From Asparagopsis taxiformis (taxonomy: Eukaryota > Rhodophyta > Florideophyceae > Bonnemaisoniales > Bonnemaisoniaceae), in contig JALQPE010001955.1 in NCBI GenBank assembly GCA_030407315.1, positions 62,001 through 126,000 of the forward strand: a DNA stretch of 64,000 nt, read 5' to 3'. The position numbers and the translations under genes were made by a program. Shown piece by piece: positions 58,305 through 64,000 of the stretch. Within the stretch, counting starts at the first letter, position 1. Each line of letters begins with the position of its first letter. Below the pieces are notes generated by a model, which worked only from the letters and a program-made list of their open reading frames with translations, was not told the origin of the DNA and did not search any database.

Positions 58305-61300
58305 TCAGTTAGCTGGCCAATATTTTCTACCATAGTCAGCAAATATCTCCTCATCAGCTTCAACGTCTCTGGTCAGAACGACCTTGACAGCATGGGGATT
58401 CTTGATATTCGAAGCAAAGTCCGGTTTGTCTATGGCATCGCCTTGTCGAAACTCGGCTGACTGTGTTCGACTCACCTCGGTCGCTTTCTCCGTTCCGTCA
58501 ATGACCCGACAATCATTGAGGTAGCTGGTACAATTATAGACCGCTGGAACGAGCCAGACCTTCCGAACAGGTGCACCCCTCCCTATGTACGTGGTTTCCA
58601 ATTCCATGTTGTAGTCCTGGAACCTCTCTCCTGTGCACCCAAATCCTTCCAGGTCGTACATCACTGATCTCTGCGGTTCCGAGTCTCGAATCTTCGCATA
58701 GAAAATCGTCCCGTTGTACCAGCCAATGACCGTCCCCTTCTTCAGTTTCTTCGCCGCGAATACGCCAAACCCACCACCTCTTACCTCCGATTGCGAAACA
58801 TAGACACCGTAGAATGCGGCATCAGCAGCCAGAATCGCGTCCGGGTCTATGCTCCAAAACGAGTGCATGTCCTCGGCCGGCCACTGGTCCATAGGCACCC
58901 CGCTCAATCTGTGAAGCATAGAACCGTCCTTCTTCATTGACGCAACGAACACAAGCAGATGGTTCGGCAATGCTGTCACAGCAGGTAAACCTTCTGGTGC
59001 ATCCGAGATGTGCTTCTGACGAAGCCTTGGAGCTTTTCCTGTGACCGGTACCGACTCGTCCCCAAGAATACTCTCCACCTCACGCTGCAAGATCCCCCCA
59101 TATCGCCCGGCTTTCACCTCACTGACGAAAGCATGCAGTATCCACTCCTGCGATGCATCGTGGCACCTTTTTTCCTTCTCACACCCAATGAACCGACGAT
59201 ACGTACCATCCCTCAACGTCATACACGCTATGGCTGTGCTGTATGTTCCCGAGAAGAAATCCATCACGATATCGTTCTGCTTCGAAAATCGTTCCAGAAG
59301 CTCACGAAGAGTGGTCAACGCCTTCTGCTCATGGCGCAGTCGGTTGTTCTGCCCATCGTATTGAGCTTCACCAGCCGACAACCTCGGAACGTTGTCAATC
59401 GCGTTGGTGAACCCAGGGTGCCTCGATATGTCCGGATTGTGCAACCTGTAATCCACCATATCGTATGCAGCCATACCCTTCCCCCGCTTATACGCATGGA
59501 TAACGAAATCGTGCATATTATGCAGTGTGCACGTTTTCGTCGATGGATTGGACGTAAAGCTGTGTGGTCGGCGAGATAGCACGACTGGAACACTGTCCAC
59601 AATCATCTTGCCAGGCTCGGCATTTCTGATTGCATCCATCCATGCCACGAGTTGGCGCACGCTGGAATAGATTAGAGCATGACCGCCAGGCCGAAGAACT
59701 CGAACTATTTCACACGCAACACTCGCCAACTCTTCCGGCTCCAGAATATCGTACTCCGAGTTTTCTCTGCCGCCTTCCCGCCTCGTGTTGAATGGAGGAT
59801 CAGTGAGCACAAGCTGAACACTGTCCTCCAACACGCCATCTTCCAGGAAACTAATTTTGTCCTCCACCTCTTTGGCTACATCAGTGGCGTCACAATTCAC
59901 AGTGTGAATGTAACGCCCCATCACAGCTTCCAGCTTGGTGACATATTCCGGCTTGGATTCCTTTCCGACGTCAACGAGCGGTGCTTCTGTAGGCGATACA
60001 GTGTCAACCTCCATAGCGTCATCCTCGGCCGCACCTTCTCTTGTTGCTGTTTCGCTAGCAACCGCCGCATTATCGTCCTCTCCACCACCGCGCTCCAGCC
60101 TAGCCTTCTTCCTCTGTGGCTCCAGACTATCCTCTTCTATATCCTCGCTGCCATTGTTTGGCACTGCTGCGGATATTTCCATCTGCGCAGGTGCACCTTC
60201 AAGGATGCCAGGCTCGGGCGTATCCTCAAGACTGTGCAACTCATCCATGGTCAGAGGAAGCTTTCGTTGCTCTCGGGTTCGCAATAACCAAGCCTTCAGC
60301 CTCCTCTGACCATCCAGGGCATGAGACGTGTTCAACTTGGCTCGCATGAACGAGTTCAATCCGAACTTGTCAGGAGTGTCGAAAAGCAAGGCTCGAAGTC
60401 TCTGCATCAGCTGACCACGCTCGGCGAACACATTCACCTCAGTGACACATTGGCGTATCGACAGCAGGAAGGCGCTTGTCAATGATCGCAGCCTTGCATC
60501 CACAGCCACTGGAAGGTCGGCACAGAACCCGTTTTCACTGTCTACAGTTTTCGGGACAATGGTCAGGTTTTTCCGATGCTCCTCGACCGCGCAGCCATCA
60601 GACCGATTCGGGAGTGACCTGAAGCAAAGGCTCGCAGGATCGAATACCATGAACGGCCAGCACATCGATTCAACATCCTCATACCCCAACACTCTTGCCC
60701 CGGTATCCCACGCAGCTAACACACGGTCGACAACAAATCCAAGCTGGTTGGCTTGCGCACTGGATGTTGCAATTCCAATCATTCCACCACCACCAATGGC
60801 CCCGGATGTGGCTCTGGCCCGCCTAGATGTCACACTGCCCATCTCCTTACTGCGAATAGCCAAGATACACTGGCACATCATAACCATCAGCCTCCTGAAC
60901 CGCTTCTGGCTAGCCTGCAAAGAATCTTGCATGTCGGATGTAGCGCCGTCCAGAAAGTACCTTGCTCGAAAGCAGTTCGCGGTTCAGTGGAGAGGACAAT
61001 TCTCCGCGGGGTGTCTTGCCAAACATTTCGACGGCACGAGAACTAGTCACCCCCACCTGTTTCGGAAACTCAACCATCCTCGGAGAATCACCCATCTCTG
61101 CATTGAGTCCCCATGCATGACAAAACATTTGCCACAGACGCAAATCAATCGCACTCGAATCTTCTGCTCGGTGATACGGCCGAAGCACAGCCAGGATAGA
61201 CATGCATGAGCTGTACTGCGGTTTACCACTCAGGCTTGAAGCAATTTGGCCGCTTGGATCGCAGGACTTGATCCAGCCCAACACATCGGCCATCCTCACA

Positions 61301-61773
61301 GACGAAATATGAGCGTACTTGTCCTTTCCTTTTTGGACCCAGTACTCGTCTCTGAGATCAACGGCGATCATCAGATACTCAACAAACATCATGCGCCTTT
61401 GCAGGCCTGCAATGTCGTTGGATGTCGTCGCTCTCACACGGTCCAGCACAACAGCAGTACTGCTGTTGGTGTCCGCCACGATAGACTCTTCTCGCATAGG
61501 AATCGTAACGCCAGGAGGAAAGACGCCCTTCTCCATTCCACGTACAATTGCCATGCAGCGGTGCGCTCCATCCAATATCTCCAGAACGCCTTCTCGAAGC
61601 CTGCCAGTCACGGGATGAGCTGTGTCATAACCGCTGTTGCGAATGCTCTCCATGAGCGCTTCCACATGACTTGCATCAACATCGCGAATCGATACGAATT
61701 TGCTGACTTGATTGGGGTCGATGAACACCCATCCGTCGTGCTTTTCACCGTGATTGTGGAACGTTCCTTCCAT
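58305..61773 (-). pseudogene. Second ParB-like/methyltransferase/SET copy, split by a 1-base insertion
   Basis: Nearly identical to 30,775-34,242. An extra T near 60,962 (TACCTTGCTC against TACCTGCTC) ends the ParB-containing frame in the helical region after about 280 residues. The downstream 875 codons, with DPPF motif IV, FSGT motif I and the SET domain, stay open, so a shorter methyltransferase-SET protein without ParB could still be made from an internal ATG at 60,932, like the natural element Y gene. The few substitutions elsewhere do not touch the catalytic motifs. Either recent decay or an assembly error. Confidence 0.85.
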
Positions 61774-62286
61774 GGCGAACAAAGGTAGAGTTTATAAGAA
61801 AGGGATAGTTGGTTGCTGCTTGACCAGGGTGGCGCAAAGCAGAAGTTGGTTGTTTAAAACAAAGTGTCAGCGAGTGGTAGCACTTCGGTGGCTGTTTCCT
61901 TTCCACCCCTGTCCGAACCTTTACAAGATAACTACATAGACTGTTAGCTCAATAATCAATGTAATACTAAAGTAATACTCAAAATATTTTTCCATGCAAT
62001 TTATTGGGCCCCGTAACATCTCTAAGCGTATCTTTGTAGTCCAATCGTATGCATCCGACATTCACTTCTACAACGATTATTCACATCAAATTTTATGCTG
62101 CAATCAGTTCATGGCAGACATCATCCACACTGACGTGTCAATTTTGTCAATTGTCCATTCTATTTCTACACCACCTAAACATCTCTTCTGGACCTTTCCA
62201 ATCCTCCTAGTATATACTACTCTTTAGCAGAAGGTAACGGTTAGGCTTTCACTAATACAACAATTCTATCCCATAGCTATCCCAAC
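61774..62286. promoter_or_regulatory. Divergent promoter region, second copy
   Basis: Counterpart of 34,243-34,755 with the same TATATACT-containing stretch and only a few base changes. Confidence 0.45.
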
Positions 62287-63648
62287 ATGCTTCCTCTCGC
62301 TCCAAACGACCTTATAGAAGTTCAATGGGAACTTCGGCCGTTTGGGAGGAAACGAAAAATTGTGTGGTGGTCTGCAATCGTCAAGGAAATTACTCAGGTC
62401 AAGACTGAAACAGACCCATTCCTCCATGCATTGCTCGAATACAAAGCTGAATATGGTTTCGACTCTACCCTTTCTCAAGTCAAGATTTCAGATCGTAACG
62501 AGCTCGTCGACAAGGATTCCGGAAGGGTTCTCCCGTGGCGAAGTGGTGAGCTTCGCAGTATGGACTCACCTGCATCCCCAGCAGAGAGAGACCCGGACTA
62601 CGGCATTGACTACACTCGCCACCGCCACCGCGGCATCCTTCAGGATTGCACTGCGGATCAAATGAAGAAGACCATAGCAGAAATGCTGGCAAGATTGGAA
62701 AAGCTGGAGTCAGCTGCCAAACATCCTCTTCCCCCTCCATTCGATTCCAACAGTTCCATGACCTCCTCTGCTCTGACTGTATGTAGCATTCTGTTTCAGA
62801 AGCTTGGTGTGTACACGGACAAGCCCCTCTCCCTCCGGATGACAAAATCCGAGCACTCCAGGGGAATGCGACAAACATCGCAAGAAGAAATCAGAGTACA
62901 GGCTGACTGCTCCCTTGCTCAATTCCGCACTATTGCCATTCAATGCAAGGCGAAAGAGAATCGTGATGTTCTCTTCCTGCCGTCCTTTGAGGACATCACC
63001 TTTCCCTCTGGAAATGAGTCGGATCTTTCCATCATTTTCCCCACCTTTCAGGCACTATGTGACTCCATAGGTACCTCGCAACACGGGTTCCAGAAAATAT
63101 TGGTGAAGAGCAGGGCGGAACGCGATGGAGGCAGCTCATCGATTGTCCGAATTTTAGGAAATCTAGTCGACGTTGACTGCTCTCATGATGCTCCTTCTTC
63201 CGCATTTCTCGTCGGCTCATCTGCTTACGTCCTGTCCAGCCCAGACCAACGTATGACAGTTCTTTGCGGAGACTCCTACGAGTTTGACCATGTCAACAAT
63301 ACATTTTTACATCCCCTATGTCTTAGCCAACTATCACAGTCTAGCATCGTGGACTCTTTCCACCTACGTGATAAGGCTACTGTTACTTATGGAGCAACGT
63401 TTTCGTTACTGTGGAGACGTATTCAGCGCCGAGCTTGTTACAGCACTTTCCAGCCTCTATCAACCGCAGAGACGTTTGGTACACTACATCTACGCTTACC
63501 TTGCTGTATTTTCAGTGGTACTACTATATGCCAGGAGCTTGAAGACATTGGCTATGAGGCTATCTCTCGTCTTGGCTTCAATGCGGATTCAGACACTACC
63601 CACCCACCCTCTCCTCCACCTGCCACCTGCAGTCCGGAGCAAAAATGA
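62287..63648 (+). CDS. Tudor/Agenet-like + coiled-coil protein, second copy, 453 aa
   Basis: Same length and frame as 34,756-36,117. Visible changes are conservative or single (for example DV to DL near residue 9, DHTR to DYTR, CRDS to CGDS). The intact frame beside a frameshifted partner suggests either selection or very recent duplication. Function as for the first copy, unproven. Confidence 0.6.
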   Translation: MLPLAPNDLIEVQWELRPFGRKRKIVWWSAIVKEITQVKTETDPFLHALLEYKAEYGFDSTLSQVKISDRNELVDKDSGRVLPWRSGELRSMDSPASPAERDPDYGIDYTRHRHRGILQDCTADQMKKTIAEMLARLEKLESAAKHPLPPPFDSNSSMTSSALTVCSILFQKLGVYTDKPLSLRMTKSEHSRGMRQTSQEEIRVQADCSLAQFRTIAIQCKAKENRDVLFLPSFEDITFPSGNESDLSIIFPTFQALCDSIGTSQHGFQKILVKSRAERDGGSSSIVRILGNLVDVDCSHDAPSSAFLVGSSAYVLSSPDQRMTVLCGDSYEFDHVNNTFLHPLCLSQLSQSSIVDSFHLRDKATVTYGATFSLLWRRIQRRACYSTFQPLSTAETFGTLHLRLPCCIFSGTTICQELEDIGYEAISRLGFNADSDTTHPPSPPPATCSPEQK

Positions 63649-63923
63649 TAAAGCACACCTATCCGTAGTTATCCTGTTCCTGGGTATTCCATTCTAGAGC
63701 TCCTGTGGCCATCAATTTCTAGTAAAGACGGATACCCTCGCCCCTTCCTACTTCGACTATTCCACTACCTGTCTCTGCGCTTTTCCTTCGACTTGACACT
63801 ATCGTCTGACTGGTTTCCTGATGTCTCGCATCTATCTACTTCCATCTATTACAAAATTCACCTCAACAGAAATTTTATTTCTTCATTCTTCGTCTACTAC
63901 ACCGAAACTGGTTTCATCCGATA

Positions 63924-64000
63924 CTACTCCCCTTCATTCTCGATTTCATCATCGACGAATACCTTCACATATTCTGCATCTCCTCCGTCCTCTTCCATAG
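63924..64000 (-). CDS. Coiled-coil element protein, second copy, C-terminal end only (partial)
   Basis: Matches the last codons of the 36,393-37,919 gene, with the stop at 63,924-63,926 (complement). The remainder lies beyond the window. Confidence 0.8.
   Translation of the reverse strand, partial: MEEDGGDAEYVKVFVDDEIENEGE

Larger units (their letters stand above)
57339..64000. mobile_element. Second copy of the right half of element X, running off the window
   Basis: Homology to element X starts abruptly at 57,339 (equivalent 29,734, inside the 3' flank of the ParB/dioxygenase paralogue) and continues collinearly to 64,000 (equivalent 36,469). Differences are a 75-bp shorter palindrome cluster, scattered substitutions and one frameshift. 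The left edge is not a CACTA terminus, so this is a 5'-truncated copy or a segmental duplication. The right end lies outside the window. Confidence 0.9.

Overview
The window looks like transposon-dense nuclear DNA from an intron-poor eukaryote. Long uninterrupted ORFs start at ATGs in A/C-rich contexts, AATAAA signals follow some stops, and eukaryotic domains (SET, tnp2-type transposases, Ty1/copia gag-pol, C2H2 fingers) occur with no host housekeeping gene. A multicellular red alga (Chondrus/Gracilaria type) would fit, but this is inference; nothing in the sequence fixes the species.

Left part (1-13,534). Positions 1-7,432 are the right end of a large element. Its coiled-coil gene is broken by a degenerate Ty1/copia retrotransposon (558-6,637; 5-bp target duplication GGTGC). 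At 7,433 a second, internally deleted element starts with CACTACGG. It carries a decayed ParB/dioxygenase pseudogene (about 9,765-12,098) and a foldback palindrome cluster (12,427-13,024).

Element X (candidate 13,535-38,826). A 25.3-kb unit is bounded by inverted CACTACGGTGTTGA termini and subterminal ACAGT/ACTGT repeats, the architecture of a CACTA (EnSpm) transposon. Inside lie a tnp2-like transposase (16,141-19,944), an intact ParB-like + 2OG-Fe(II) dioxygenase protein (21,168-24,428), a frameshifted paralogue (25,955-29,600), a ParB-like + DNA N6/N4-methyltransferase + SET fusion (30,775-34,242, minus), a protein with a Tudor-like N-terminus and coiled coil (34,756-36,117), and a coiled-coil protein (36,393-37,919, minus). 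Clusters of a 39-bp palindrome delimit the ParB modules. The right part of X is repeated almost identically from 57,339 to the window end.

Element Y (about 38,827-54,700, ends unresolved). This is a second, diverged version of the same toolkit: a ParB/dioxygenase gene (39,576-43,549, minus, one frameshift) divergent from a methyltransferase-SET gene (45,420-48,626), a frameshifted coiled-coil protein distantly resembling that of X (49,287-51,570), and a different, Plavaka-like transposase (51,648-54,689, minus). Its own repeat family with nested palindromes sits between and beside the genes.

Region 54,700-57,338 is non-coding and holds several tandem arrays, one with splice-site-like motifs, and a perfect 38-bp palindrome.

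Taken together, two transposase lineages appear to carry the same chromatin kit: a ParB-like targeting or clamp domain, a DNA methyltransferase, a SET histone methyltransferase, a DSBH dioxygenase and, in X, a possible Tudor-like reader. This may let giant elements write or edit DNA and histone marks on themselves. The domain calls come from motifs I can see; the system-level function is inference.
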